Source: Planctomycetaceae bacterium
Lineage (GTDB): Bacteria > Planctomycetota > Planctomycetia > Pirellulales > Thermoguttaceae
Direction of reading: 5' to 3'
Assembly: GCA_021372005.1 (NCBI GenBank)
Contig: JAJFVC010000021.1
Location: forward strand, 26,374 to 90,373
Length of the DNA stretch: 64,000 bases
The notes below the pieces were generated by a model. The model was not told the DNA's origin, did no database searches, and worked only from the letters and a program-made list of their open reading frames with translations. Position numbers and translations under genes: made by a program. Below, in pieces: positions 27,073 through 33,901 of this stretch; within the stretch, counting starts at the first letter, position 1; the number at the start of each line of letters is the position of its first letter.

Positions 27073-28380
27073 ATGAACTCGCTAAAGAATCTGTTGATCC
27101 TCATTGTGTTGGGGGCCATCGGATATGGGCTGTACAATTCGCTGGCCAAGAGCAACATCGAATCGAGCAGCTCGTCGGAGACGGCTCCGCCTTGGTCGGC
27201 GACCTCGACCAATTTGGACGTTTCCAACGGAGCGACGGCGTCGCCTAATTCGTTGGCCTTGAAGGCGCCCGGCGTCCCGCCGGCGGTTCAACCCACGACG
27301 GCAATTCCACCGTCGACCTCTCCGCTGCAGCCCGCCTCGCCGGCGGCTCCTTACGCCTCTTCCGTTCCGCCGACCATGGCGTCGACGTCGACCGCCTCGA
27401 CTCCTGCATCGGCCGCTTTCGATGCACCAAGCGCTGCGCCGCCGAGCGTCGTCCGCCCAAGTGTGCCCAACCCGGCGCCGACGATGCCGGATCGTCCAAC
27501 GGCCCTGCCCGCCACGTCGAATCCAACGTCGTCGCTTGCCGCCGCGAACACTGAGTCTTCGTCCAATTCGCTGTCGAGCGTGGTGCGCAACTTGGCGCCG
27601 CCGCCCGGCGCGACGGCCGCGGCCAACACGGTCGACACGCTGGTGCAGAGCAAATTCACCGCATTTATGGACGCCGTCAAGAAAAAGCTCGATGAAGGCA
27701 AACTGGCCGAGGCCCATTTGGCGCTGAGTACGTTGTACGGCAATCCCGACCTGCCGCCGGACCAAGCCAAGCAGATCACCGACTTGTTGGACCAATTGGC
27801 CGGCACGGTGATCTACTCGCGCAAGCACTATTTGGAGCCGCCCTATCGCACGCAGCCGGGCGACACGCTCGATCGCATCGCCCAACAATACAACGTGCCT
27901 TGGGAACTGCTGGGGCACATCAACGGCCTGCTACCGCCGGGCAACGTCGATCCCGGAGTGAAGGACCGGCCGCTTCCGCAGGGGACCGAGTTGAAAGTCG
28001 TTCGCGGTCCGTTCGAGGCCGTCGTGCGGCTGGATCGTCGGGAATTGGCGTTGATGGTGCAAAACCGTTACGCCGGTCGGTTCCGCATCGGCGTGGGCCG
28101 CGACCAACCAAAACTGGAGGGCGAGTACACGGTCCGCGACAAAGTGGCCAATCCGACCTACTACGGTCCCGACGGCGTGACCATTCCGTCCAGCGACCCG
28201 AAAAACCCGCTGGGCGCCGCCTGGATCGGCCTGACCGACCGGATCGGCATCCACGGAACCGGCGATCCGCAGGCGATCGGCCGCGACGACAACCGCGGCA
28301 CGATTTGCGTGGGGGAACGCGACTTGCAGGATCTTTATGGTATACTGTCGGTCGGATCGCGCGTGACCGTGTTGCGATAG
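27073..28380 (+). CDS. L,D-transpeptidase-like YkuD protein with LysM domain, unusual active-site motif
   Basis: 435 residues. An N-terminal membrane anchor (LLILIVLGAIGYGLY, 7-21), a long Ser/Pro/Ala/Thr-rich periplasmic linker (~30-200), a helical segment (~195-250) and a LysM-like peptidoglycan-binding part (YRTQPGDTLDRIAQQYNVPW). The YkuD fold follows: AVVRLDRRELALMVQN, FRIGVGRDQPKLEGEYTV, NPLGAAWIGLTDRIGIHGT. YkuD enzymes make 3-3 peptide crosslinks using a Cys in S/R-x-G-C-I-R. Here the segment reads NRGTICVGERDL: Thr410 holds the usual Cys position and Cys412 is two residues on. It may be active with a shifted Cys or be a non-catalytic wall-binding homologue. AGGAGG lies six bases before the ATG. 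Confidence 0.8.
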   Translation: MNSLKNLLILIVLGAIGYGLYNSLAKSNIESSSSSETAPPWSATSTNLDVSNGATASPNSLALKAPGVPPAVQPTTAIPPSTSPLQPASPAAPYASSVPPTMASTSTASTPASAAFDAPSAAPPSVVRPSVPNPAPTMPDRPTALPATSNPTSSLAAANTESSSNSLSSVVRNLAPPPGATAAANTVDTLVQSKFTAFMDAVKKKLDEGKLAEAHLALSTLYGNPDLPPDQAKQITDLLDQLAGTVIYSRKHYLEPPYRTQPGDTLDRIAQQYNVPWELLGHINGLLPPGNVDPGVKDRPLPQGTELKVVRGPFEAVVRLDRRELALMVQNRYAGRFRIGVGRDQPKLEGEYTVRDKVANPTYYGPDGVTIPSSDPKNPLGAAWIGLTDRIGIHGTGDPQAIGRDDNRGTICVGERDLQDLYGILSVGSRVTVLR

Positions 28381-28461
28381 CCGCAGCCGCGAGCTGTTGT
28401 TTTCGCGTCCCATCCACCGTCCAGATCAAAAAAACGCCCTGCGCAAGAAGAGAGACCGCCC

Positions 28462-28902
28462 ATGCCGTGCCGAGGAGTCCGCGGCGCCACGACCGCCGAC
28501 GACAACCGTCCCGAAGAGATTTTGAAGGCCACGCGTCAACTCCTGGCGCTGCTGATCCGCCAAAACGGCATCCGGCCCGAGGATGTTTGCAGCGCGACCT
28601 TTTCGACGACCACGGATCTGGACGCGGAGTTTCCGGCGTTGGCCGCGCGCCAGTTGGGCTGGATCGACGTGGCGCTGATGTGCGTTCACGAGTTGGACGT
28701 GCCCGGTTCGCTGCGCCATTGCATCCGCGTTCTGTTGCATTGGAACACCGACAAATCGCCCGAAGAGATCGTGCACGTCTATGTGAAAGGCGCGTCCGGA
28801 CTGCGGCCCGACCGCTCCAAGCTGCCGCCGGTCGATTGGAAAGAGCTCGAAGACTGGATCGACGAGCACAAGAGCGACGCAGCCCGCCCGATCCGGAAAT
28901 AG
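28462..28902 (+). CDS. aroH: Chorismate mutase, AroH class
   Basis: 146 residues. It converts chorismate to prephenate, at the Phe/Tyr branch of aromatic synthesis. It matches the trimeric pseudo-beta-barrel AroH class (as in Bacillus subtilis) from the first residues: [20 protein letters not shown] and [16 protein letters not shown]. Active-site residues map as Arg7, Glu77 (HELDV), Arg89 (CIRVLL) and Tyr107 (VHVYVKGA). The C-terminal tail is longer than in B. subtilis (ends [13 protein letters not shown]). The gene stands alone, 81 bases after the L,D-transpeptidase-like gene on the same strand. Confidence 0.95.
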   Translation: MPCRGVRGATTADDNRPEEILKATRQLLALLIRQNGIRPEDVCSATFSTTTDLDAEFPALAARQLGWIDVALMCVHELDVPGSLRHCIRVLLHWNTDKSPEEIVHVYVKGASGLRPDRSKLPPVDWKELEDWIDEHKSDAARPIRK

Positions 28903-29067
28903 TTTGCGAATCACGCGGCAAAATTGCGGCCATCGCGTCAGCCGTTGCGGCCCCCGCAAGAAGCCATGCCTCTTTTTTTCCCGGGAAATCGCATCCAACG
29001 GGCCGGCCAAGCTACGAACCTCGGATGGTTTTCCCTCCCAGCGATCCCATGTTGAGGTCAAGATCCT

Positions 29068-29535
29068 ATGCATCGAGCGTTTTTACATGAGGCTATTCGC
29101 CTTTCGATCGAAAAAAGTCAGGCCGGAGAGGGCGGGCCATTCGGGGCTGTGATTGTGCGAAACGACGAAATCGTGGGGCGTGGATGGAATCGTGTTACCT
29201 CGGCCAAGGATCCCACCGCACACGCCGAGATAATGGCCATTCGAGACGCCTGCAAAAATCTTGACACCTTTTCGCTGGCCGGCTGCCATCTTTACACCAG
29301 TTGCGAACCGTGTCCCATGTGTCTGGCGGCTATTTATTGGGCCCGCTTAGACCGGGTGTGCTATGCCGCCACCCGTCACGACGCCGCCGCAGCCGGCTTT
29401 GACGACCGCCGCATCTACGAGGAGCTGGCCATGGACATGGACCGCCGTTCCATTCCCATGACGCAAGACCTTCACGACGAGGCGTGCCAAGCATTTCGTG
29501 ATTGGCTGAAAAATCCCCACCGAACGCCCTACTGA
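29068..29535 (+). CDS. guaD: Guanine deaminase, cytidine-deaminase-fold (GuaD)
   Basis: 155 residues. It hydrolyses guanine to xanthine and ammonia in purine salvage/catabolism. It closely resembles B. subtilis GuaD: GGPFGAVIV, DPTAHAEIMAIRDACKNL (His52 zinc ligand, Glu54 proton shuttle), LYTSCEPCPMCLAAIYWAR (Cys82 and Cys85 zinc ligands) and the GuaD-specific C-terminal part DAAAAGFDDRRIYEEL. That part separates it from the tRNA adenosine deaminase TadA. ATG chosen for GAGGTC upstream. The 165 bases before it (28903-29067) hold no gene I can support. Repeat copy B lies just downstream. Confidence 0.92.
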   Translation: MHRAFLHEAIRLSIEKSQAGEGGPFGAVIVRNDEIVGRGWNRVTSAKDPTAHAEIMAIRDACKNLDTFSLAGCHLYTSCEPCPMCLAAIYWARLDRVCYAATRHDAAAAGFDDRRIYEELAMDMDRRSIPMTQDLHDEACQAFRDWLKNPHRTPY

Positions 29536-29565
29536 CAACACCTGAATTGAAATACGGCCAACGTG

Positions 29566-29631
29566 AAAACCACGCGATTGCCGGCATTTCGCGCCCCCGC
29601 CATTTTTGTGACGGTGTGGACCTACTCAGGA
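29566..29631. repeat. Intergenic repeat element, copy B
   Basis: Matches copy A (16441-16504) at AAAACCACGC, GCCGGC, CGCGCCC and GTGTGGACCTA in the same order. It overlaps by a few bases the stop of the small Cys-containing ORF on the minus strand. Confidence 0.6.
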
Positions 29632-29820
29632 TTCGTTTTCCGTCGGCAACGGCTCATGCGGTCGGACACCGTATTTTTTCCGCCTAGCCCGGCCGTGAGG
29701 ACAGCCGCCAAAAGTCACGATCCACTCGATTTTTTGAAGGAACTTAGCCAACCGATTGCCTTGTCTGGCTCTGGTGCAAATGGGGCATTTCTTTTCACAA
29801 AAATCTGGATCACCGATCAT
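29626..29820 (-). CDS. Small cysteine-containing basic protein, unknown function
   Basis: 64 residues, not assigned to a named family. The sequence is well structured: DPDFCEKKCPICTRAR has three Cys including a CPIC pair, then an amphipathic stretch (RLAKFLQKIEWIVTFGG), another Cys in GGCPHGRARRKKYG, and a polar tail. Four Cys spaced this way suggest zinc or Fe-S binding or disulfides. GGAGG lies nine bases before the ATG; an in-frame GTG three codons upstream is also possible. The composition (Cys, Lys, Arg, few rare codons) argues against chance. It is the second of two small minus-strand ORFs. Confidence 0.5.
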   Translation of the reverse strand: MIGDPDFCEKKCPICTRARQGNRLAKFLQKIEWIVTFGGCPHGRARRKKYGVRPHEPLPTENES

Positions 29821-29852
29821 GATCGCCACCCTCCGGCCTTCTTGGCTCGATC

Positions 29853-29939
29853 TTAAACGGCTGTCGCCAACAGTGCAACCGGGAAGTCGATATCGCCGCC
29901 AACGATGGTGTTCGCTTCCACGAGGAGTTTTTCGTACAT
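29853..29939 (-). CDS. 28-residue ORF upstream of the small Cys protein
   Basis: Begins MYEKLLVEANTIVGGDIDFP and ends in a hydrophobic VALLATAV; the stop is 32 bases before the start of the Cys-containing ORF. In-frame sequence continues upstream without a start until a TAA. The ribosome-binding site is poor (GAGG two bases from the ATG), although a strong GGGAGGTAAG lies ~45 bases upstream without a usable start beside it. It may be a real micropeptide, a leader peptide or the remnant of a longer gene. Confidence 0.25.
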   Translation of the reverse strand: MYEKLLVEANTIVGGDIDFPVALLATAV

Positions 29940-30011
29940 AGCCTCGAATTTGCTGATTATGCTGTTAAGTCTCTTCTCTTACCTCCCTCGACAATGAAAA
30001 CGTGGGAGATG

Positions 30012-30863
30012 CTACCCAGCATCCATCGCCGCCATTTTTCGTAGTTCGATCTGCTGGTAGCGACGGTGAAGCATTGGAAAGTTTCCACCAAAGACTGCCG
30101 CAAGAATTGTTCCGCCCAAAAGAAGCGGATAGTAGACCGCGTAAGGCTGACCTAATACCACCGCTACGAGACCAACCACGAGACTTACCATTCCTAAGAC
30201 AGCCAGGGTTGTCGTCAGCACTAGGACAAATCGTCGGGCTTTGCCGAGGCCGGATAGAATTCCGATGGTCGCTCCCAACAGACCAAGAATCGAACCTCCA
30301 ACGCCGCCGATCCAACCACCGGCCCGCCCATTCCACCAACCGTTTGGATATTGGACGATCTTCAACGGCCCCACAAAGACGGTGCCACGGCCAGCAAAGA
30401 CTATGTTGACAATAAGCCGAGTTGGCAGACCGCTTTTTTTGTCCGTGAAGAAGGGCAGCGTGAAAGGACGCCAATCGGATGAGCCTTGCAGAGACTGCAT
30501 TGGTCCCGATTCTCCCAACGTTCGTGAGAAAAACCTTCTCCCATCGGCAAAACAACTCCACATCTCCAGATAGCTTGTTTTCTGAACGTTCTCATAGCGG
30601 ATTTTTCCCTCCACAGCGTAGTGGAAGGTGGAAATGCCCGGATTCTTGATGTCGAACAATACCACGGACTTTGAGTTTTCCGATGGATTATCGATTCGCA
30701 GTTGTTCTTGCGGCCCCGATGTGCCGCCTGGCTGAATCTCACCTACGGTGGATTGTCCCATCTTCTGGAGTTCAGCCCAAGAGAATGTCCGCACCGTTTC
30801 TTGAGCAAACGCTGTCGGGACACAGGCCCATAGGAGAAGACCGATTGCAATGCTATGTTTCAT
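30012..30863 (-). CDS. Exported membrane protein paired with a DUF2089 regulator
   Basis: 283 residues, function not recognised. Signal peptide (MKHSIAIGLLLWACVPTAFA). The soluble N-terminal domain (~40-170) is beta-rich with VVLFDIKNPGISTFHYAVEG, YLEMWSCFADGRRFFSRTL and RLIVNIVFAGRGTVFVGPL, resembling carbohydrate-binding-like jelly rolls. Then there are three or four membrane helices (GGVGGSILGLLGATIGILSGL, FVLVLTTTLAVLGMVSLVVGL, YYPLLLGGTILAAVFGG) and a short basic tail. The start overlaps the end of the DUF2089 gene by 11 bases, so the pair is an operon. Codon usage is more AT-rich than in the flanking genes. Possibly a stress or envelope sensor/effector. Confidence 0.68.
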   Translation of the reverse strand: MKHSIAIGLLLWACVPTAFAQETVRTFSWAELQKMGQSTVGEIQPGGTSGPQEQLRIDNPSENSKSVVLFDIKNPGISTFHYAVEGKIRYENVQKTSYLEMWSCFADGRRFFSRTLGESGPMQSLQGSSDWRPFTLPFFTDKKSGLPTRLIVNIVFAGRGTVFVGPLKIVQYPNGWWNGRAGGWIGGVGGSILGLLGATIGILSGLGKARRFVLVLTTTLAVLGMVSLVVGLVAVVLGQPYAVYYPLLLGGTILAAVFGGNFPMLHRRYQQIELRKMAAMDAG

Positions 30864-31170
30864 GGCGACCTTCCAGTTCCCCCTTGTGTGCGGCCAAGAG
30901 CCGCTTGAATGTCGCTGAATCAAACTTGCCCTCCGCAAACTGAACTCGGAGCAGTTTTTCGAAGGGCGATGTCACTTGTTGTTCTTCCGCCACCTGAACT
31001 TTGGCGATCAACCGGTCGAGACGCAACCGAACGGTCGGGTAACTGATGCCATACGCTGTCGCCAAATCCTTCAGCGAGCCAGAAGCGAGAACAAACCGTT
31101 TGATGAAGGTCAAATCTTCCTCCGTGAGGAAGTCCACCCACGTCTTCGGAGGTGAGCTGGAACGATTCAT
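30853..31170 (-). CDS. DUF2089-family HTH protein, probable transcriptional regulator
   Basis: 105 residues. The core LTEEDLTFIKRFVLASGSLKDLATAYGISYPTVRLRLDRLI is the DUF2089-type helix-turn-helix (SL-K-LA---GISYPTVR-RLD). The C-terminal part (FEKLLRVQFAEGKFDSATFKRLLAAHKGE) is helical. DUF2089 genes are commonly found next to membrane proteins, as here, and probably regulate their own operon (inference). There is no Shine-Dalgarno site before the ATG. A good -10 box ends seven bases upstream of the ATG, so the transcript appears to be leaderless. An AT-rich inverted repeat overlaps the promoter. Confidence 0.75.
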   Translation of the reverse strand: MNRSSSPPKTWVDFLTEEDLTFIKRFVLASGSLKDLATAYGISYPTVRLRLDRLIAKVQVAEEQQVTSPFEKLLRVQFAEGKFDSATFKRLLAAHKGELEGRHET

Positions 31171-31176
31171 GCCCGC

Positions 31177-31204
31177 ATTTTACATTCAATAAAACAAAAG
31201 TCAA
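31177..31204 (-). promoter_or_regulatory. Promoter of the DUF2089 operon, predicted leaderless
   Basis: Minus strand: TTGACT (31199-31204), 16-base spacer, TAAAAT (31177-31182). The expected transcription start falls at about 31170, the A of the ATG. No ribosome-binding site is present. Confidence 0.6.
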
Positions 31205-31217
31205 TATACATTTTATT
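31188..31217. promoter_or_regulatory. Inverted repeat overlapping the DUF2089 promoter
   Basis: AATAAAA (31188-31194) with TTTTATT (31211-31217), 16 bases apart, spanning the -35 box. Candidate operator for the DUF2089 protein. Confidence 0.4.
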
Positions 31218-31377
31218 AAACATCAAGAATATGCCAATTGAGGATGGAAAGGGGCGAGTTTTTGGCAACAGAAAAGGTTCCCGCCTCCTTTTACCTTGCA
31301 AGGCTTGTGGCACCGCTGTGGCACCCAACTCCACAGCAAGAAACCTGCGAAAACGCCTTGTTTTCGCGTATATATAT

Positions 31378-31415
31378 GAAAAAAGCCGACTTAGGATTTC
31401 TCCCAAGTCGGCTTT
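31378..31415 (-). terminator. Intrinsic terminator of ssrA
   Basis: Minus strand: an 11-bp stem, AAAGCCGACTT with AAGTCGGCTTT, loop GGGAGAAATCCT, followed by a T-run. It begins three bases after the ssrA acceptor stem. Confidence 0.9.
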
Positions 31416-31417
31416 AG

Positions 31418-31778
31418 TGGAGGCGGCGGGAATCGAACCCGCGTCCCGCGACATTTCCATGAAGGCTTCTACGTGTGTAGTCGGATCATTTACGCCTTCG
31501 CCATCCAAACCCCTAACCGACGAGGTGAAAGAACGGCTAGCCGGCAGCGTTTTTTAATCTCGGGCGTGGCCAGCAGCGACCCGAGACGATCCGGAATTGT
31601 GGCCGGCAGTCGGACCTCTCCGGCGAAGGTCCTCAGCCGGGGCAACCTATCTCTAGGCGGCCATTGCAAAGCTAGGCTTGGCAATTAAGTTTTTTGGTCG
31701 GCTTTTAACGTGGCCTGCTGACCAACCACGACACGCCACCTCCACTTCACACTGCCCGGTCGAATCCAGTTCGCCCCC
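31418..31778 (-). ncRNA. ssrA: Transfer-messenger RNA (tmRNA)
   Basis: About 361 nt. The 5' end GGGGGCG (31778 downward) pairs with CGCCTCC at the 3' end to form a 7-bp acceptor stem. The 5' segment continues AACTGGATTCGACCGGG and the 3' segment has GGTTCGATTCCCGCC, the T-arm of tRNA-like tmRNA. The CCA end is not encoded (CT follows the discriminator A). The messenger part encodes a nine-residue tag AKPSFAMAA followed by TAG (31682 down to 31653). Its hydrophobic AMAA end fits a ClpXP-type degron. tmRNA with SmpB rescues stalled ribosomes and tags the nascent protein. It is a single-piece (not permuted) tmRNA. Confidence 0.96.
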
Positions 31779-31796
31779 GGTTTCAAACTCTCTAAC

Positions 31797-31802
31797 ATTA
31801 TA
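31797..31802 (-). promoter_or_regulatory. -10 box of the ssrA promoter
   Basis: A perfect TATAAT on the minus strand, 19 bases before the mature 5' end of tmRNA. The -35 region is weak (TGGCCG-like). A short 5' leader would be removed by RNase P. Confidence 0.65.
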
Positions 31803-31865
31803 CGGTGTCGCACGTCCGACGGCCAGCGTCGATTTCAGGCCAACGTCAAGGTCGCTCCAGGCGTC

Positions 31866-32900
31866 TTATACGCTGAACCGGATCAGCAAAATGTCGTCGT
31901 CCTGGACCATGTAGTCTTTCGGCTCTTGACGCAACAGATGCTGGGCCTTCACTTCCCGCTCGCTGCCCAGCCGGATCAGGTCGCCAACGGTCATCACTTC
32001 GGCGCGGATGAACCCGCGAGCCAGATCGGTGTGGATGCAGCCGGCCGCGTCCAACGCCGTGCCGCCCTGCGGCATCAACCAAGTGCGAACCTCGGGCTCG
32101 CCGGCCGTAAAAAACGTCGTCTGCCCGGAGGTGGTCAACAACGTGCGAATCAGTTGATCGCGGTCGGTCAACACCAGGCCCATCTCGGCGACGAACGCCG
32201 CCCGGTCTTCGGCCGACATTTTGGCCAGCTCCAACTCGAGTCCGGCGGGCACGGCGACCATCGGCGTCTCGGGCGTCGACAGCGCCGCGAACCGCTCCGG
32301 CTTCGATTCGTCGTCCGCCGTGTTGACGACCACCAAACGCGGCTTCTCCGTAAAAAGTCGGAACGCCCGGGTCACTTTGCGCTGGTCCTCGGTCATCTGC
32401 GACTCGCGCAGCGGATGGCCCGATTCGAGCGACGTCAACACGAGCTTCAGCGTCGCGTGTTCGTGCTCGAACTGCTGATGCTCCGTCCGAGGCAACGGCT
32501 TTTTCAGTTGCTCTTCGACCCGCTCGATCCGATTGGTCAGAATCTCCATGTCGGCCAGCATCAGATCTTCGTCGAACGCGCGGAGCTCGGCCATCGGATC
32601 GGCGTTGCTGAACGCCGCCACGACGAACACCAGACATCCGGCCTCGCGGAGCATGCCCATTCGGGCGGCGTTGCCTTCGTGCGTGCGGCTCAGGCCCGGC
32701 GTGTCGACCAACTCAATGGCGGCGTGGGTGATTTTTTTGGGATGATAGAGCTGGCAGAGCGGCTCGAATCGAGCGTCCGGGATCGGGGCCATCGCGCTTT
32801 GGCCCGTGTGCGCGGCGGCCGGATCGGGCGCAACGCCCGTCAACCAATGAAACAACGTACTCTTGCCCGAGCCCTGATAGCCGACCAAACCGATCTTCAT
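31866..32900 (-). CDS. YchF/Obg-type GTPase (TRAFAC class), short form
   Basis: 344 residues. N-terminal P-loop GYQGSGKSTLFHWLTG; IPDARFEPLCQLYHPKK (switch region as in YchF: PD.R...L); VDTPGLSRTHEGNA (G3); a coiled-coil arm (~130-170: ILTNRIERVEEQLKKPLP); VVVNTADDE at the G4 position (not NKxD); and a C-terminal TGS-like domain (RGFIRAEVMTVGDLIRLGSE, KDYMVQDDDILLIRFSV). YchF/OLA1 proteins hydrolyse ATP or GTP and bind ribosomes. It is slightly shorter than E. coli YchF (363). TAGGA lies eight bases before the ATG. It is nine bases after a small membrane protein gene, likely co-transcribed. Confidence 0.8.
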   Translation of the reverse strand: MKIGLVGYQGSGKSTLFHWLTGVAPDPAAAHTGQSAMAPIPDARFEPLCQLYHPKKITHAAIELVDTPGLSRTHEGNAARMGMLREAGCLVFVVAAFSNADPMAELRAFDEDLMLADMEILTNRIERVEEQLKKPLPRTEHQQFEHEHATLKLVLTSLESGHPLRESQMTEDQRKVTRAFRLFTEKPRLVVVNTADDESKPERFAALSTPETPMVAVPAGLELELAKMSAEDRAAFVAEMGLVLTDRDQLIRTLLTTSGQTTFFTAGEPEVRTWLMPQGGTALDAAGCIHTDLARGFIRAEVMTVGDLIRLGSEREVKAQHLLRQEPKDYMVQDDDILLIRFSV

Positions 32901-32909
32901 GAGAATTTC

Positions 32910-33236
32910 CTACGGTTCCGATTCGTCTTCGCGTCGCCGAGAAATTCTACCCCAAATGTGGTAGAGTATCAACAGTGCGAAGGCGCCGACCGAGGCGGCC
33001 AACAGCCCGAGGACGCTGATCGGTTGCAGCGATTGTTTCGGATACAGCCAACTGAGCCCCAAAAGCCCAAGCGTGCTGCCTAAAATGCCCATCACAACGA
33101 CCTGAAACGGCCCCACCGTTCGCCGTAGCGGCAATAACACGGTGGCCAGCAGGCCGGCCACGGTCCCGAATCCCACCCAGATCAACACGACGTTGACCCA
33201 ATGTTGCACGGCGGGCGAAAAGGCAAGCTCGGACAT
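32910..33236 (-). CDS. Small membrane protein, three predicted helices
   Basis: 108 residues. Helices at ~13-35 (VVLIWVGFGTVAGLLATVLL), ~43-62 (FQVVVMGILGSTLGLLGLSWL) and ~74-92, then a basic/acidic tail. The Gly-rich layout resembles small YeaQ/GlsB (transglycosylase-associated) membrane proteins, but no diagnostic motif is certain. It ends nine bases before the YchF-like gene on the same strand. No strong ribosome-binding site is seen. Confidence 0.6.
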   Translation of the reverse strand: MSELAFSPAVQHWVNVVLIWVGFGTVAGLLATVLLPLRRTVGPFQVVVMGILGSTLGLLGLSWLYPKQSLQPISVLGLLAASVGAFALLILYHIWGRISRRREDESEP

Positions 33237-33280
33237 GGGATAGATGCTCAGGAACAGCGCCGACGGATCTGGGAAAATAA

Positions 33281-33357
33281 AAAAGTCCTTGCGTTGCTGA
33301 TGCCCTCGTCAAGGTCGAACGTCGGCGCGTTCACCTCGGGACACCAGCAACGCAAGG
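33281..33357 (-). terminator. Long-stem inverted repeat with T-run
   Basis: Perfect 13-bp arms, CCTTGCGTTGCTG (33287-33299) and CAGCAACGCAAGG (33345-33357), separated by 45 bases. In minus orientation the structure is followed by ACTTTTTTATTTT, like an intrinsic terminator. The loop itself contains a smaller imperfect hairpin. It lies 73 bases after the lipoprotein stop and 50 before the next start, so it may also act as an attenuator or be a small RNA. Confidence 0.6.
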
Positions 33358-33429
33358 CGCCGTCCCCCCCGCAACGCCGTGAACCCCAAGGACTCGGCCC
33401 CACGACGTTCGGCGTAAAATCGGTCGCAA

Positions 33430-33669
33430 TCAACGTTTGATTGCTTGCGACGCTTGATCCTCGTTGTACGCTTTCATCGCAGCGGCTTCCCGCGATAACT
33501 TAAACTCCGCCCCCGGCGGATAATATTGCACGTCGTCCTTCATGTAATAGGGGCTGGGCAACGTCTGGCCGCCGGTCTCGATCTGGCAACCTGTCAACGC
33601 CACGCTCGCCAACAGGCTAAGACCGACCAACAAAGTCTGCAGAAGACGCTGGTTCAAAAAGCCCTTCAT
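33430..33669 (-). CDS. Small lipoprotein, unknown function
   Basis: 79 residues. A basic N terminus, a hydrophobic segment and a clear lipobox LTGC (in SLLASVALTGCQIETG) give a mature lipoprotein of ~50 residues with SPYYMKDDVQYYPPGAEFKLS and a polar helical end. No family recognised. A good ribosome-binding site (GGAGGT) precedes the ATG at 33669. It stands as a single-gene unit between two stem-loop structures. Confidence 0.68.
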   Translation of the reverse strand: MKGFLNQRLLQTLLVGLSLLASVALTGCQIETGGQTLPSPYYMKDDVQYYPPGAEFKLSREAAAMKAYNEDQASQAIKR

Positions 33670-33786
33670 GGGCCACCTCCGTCCATCCTGAAACACGTAT
33701 CTTACCCACCCCTCCACTCTTACGCCGCACATAGAGTCCTGTCAGCCGGCATAATCGTTGCAGTCGTTATCGTCCTGCAACGAGGT

Positions 33787-33826
33787 GGGACTTTATTGAT
33801 CTTCGGGAAAATCTTCCCAAAGTCCC
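33787..33826. other. Two-level stem-loop in the gap before the lipoprotein gene
   Basis: Outer arms GGGACTTT (33787-33794) and AAAGTCCC (33819-33826) enclose an inner hairpin GGGAA-AATC-TTCCC (33805-33818). It lies 76 bases after the minus-strand gene ending at 33902. It may stabilise or terminate that transcript, but no T-run follows directly. Confidence 0.4.
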
Positions 33827-33901
33827 CGGTTCACCGTGAATGCAAGAAATACGGAGGCTGGCCCATACTCAAAATAGCTAGAAAAGCCTTGAAAGCAGGC
33901 G

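Larger units (their letters stand above)
29536..30011. other. 476-base stretch with only tiny candidate genes
   Basis: Between guaD (plus) and a minus-strand membrane protein gene. It contains repeat copy B and two very short minus-strand ORFs described separately. Plus-strand ORFs here lack ribosome-binding sites and look spurious. Base composition is visibly more AT-rich than the flanks, and this continues to about 31380. Confidence 0.6.

Noticed and set aside
29563..29856. 97-codon plus-strand ORF after guaD
   Set aside because: Runs through repeat copy B and the antisense of the small Cys ORF; no ribosome-binding site.
29965..30561. Minus-strand ORF overlapping the membrane protein next to DUF2089
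   Set aside because: The competing frame has the signal peptide, membrane helices and an overlapping start with the DUF2089 gene.
31231..31557. Plus-strand ORF giving VEAAGIEPASR
   Set aside because: It is the antisense of tmRNA. This peptide is a well-known artefact of the ssrA 3' end.
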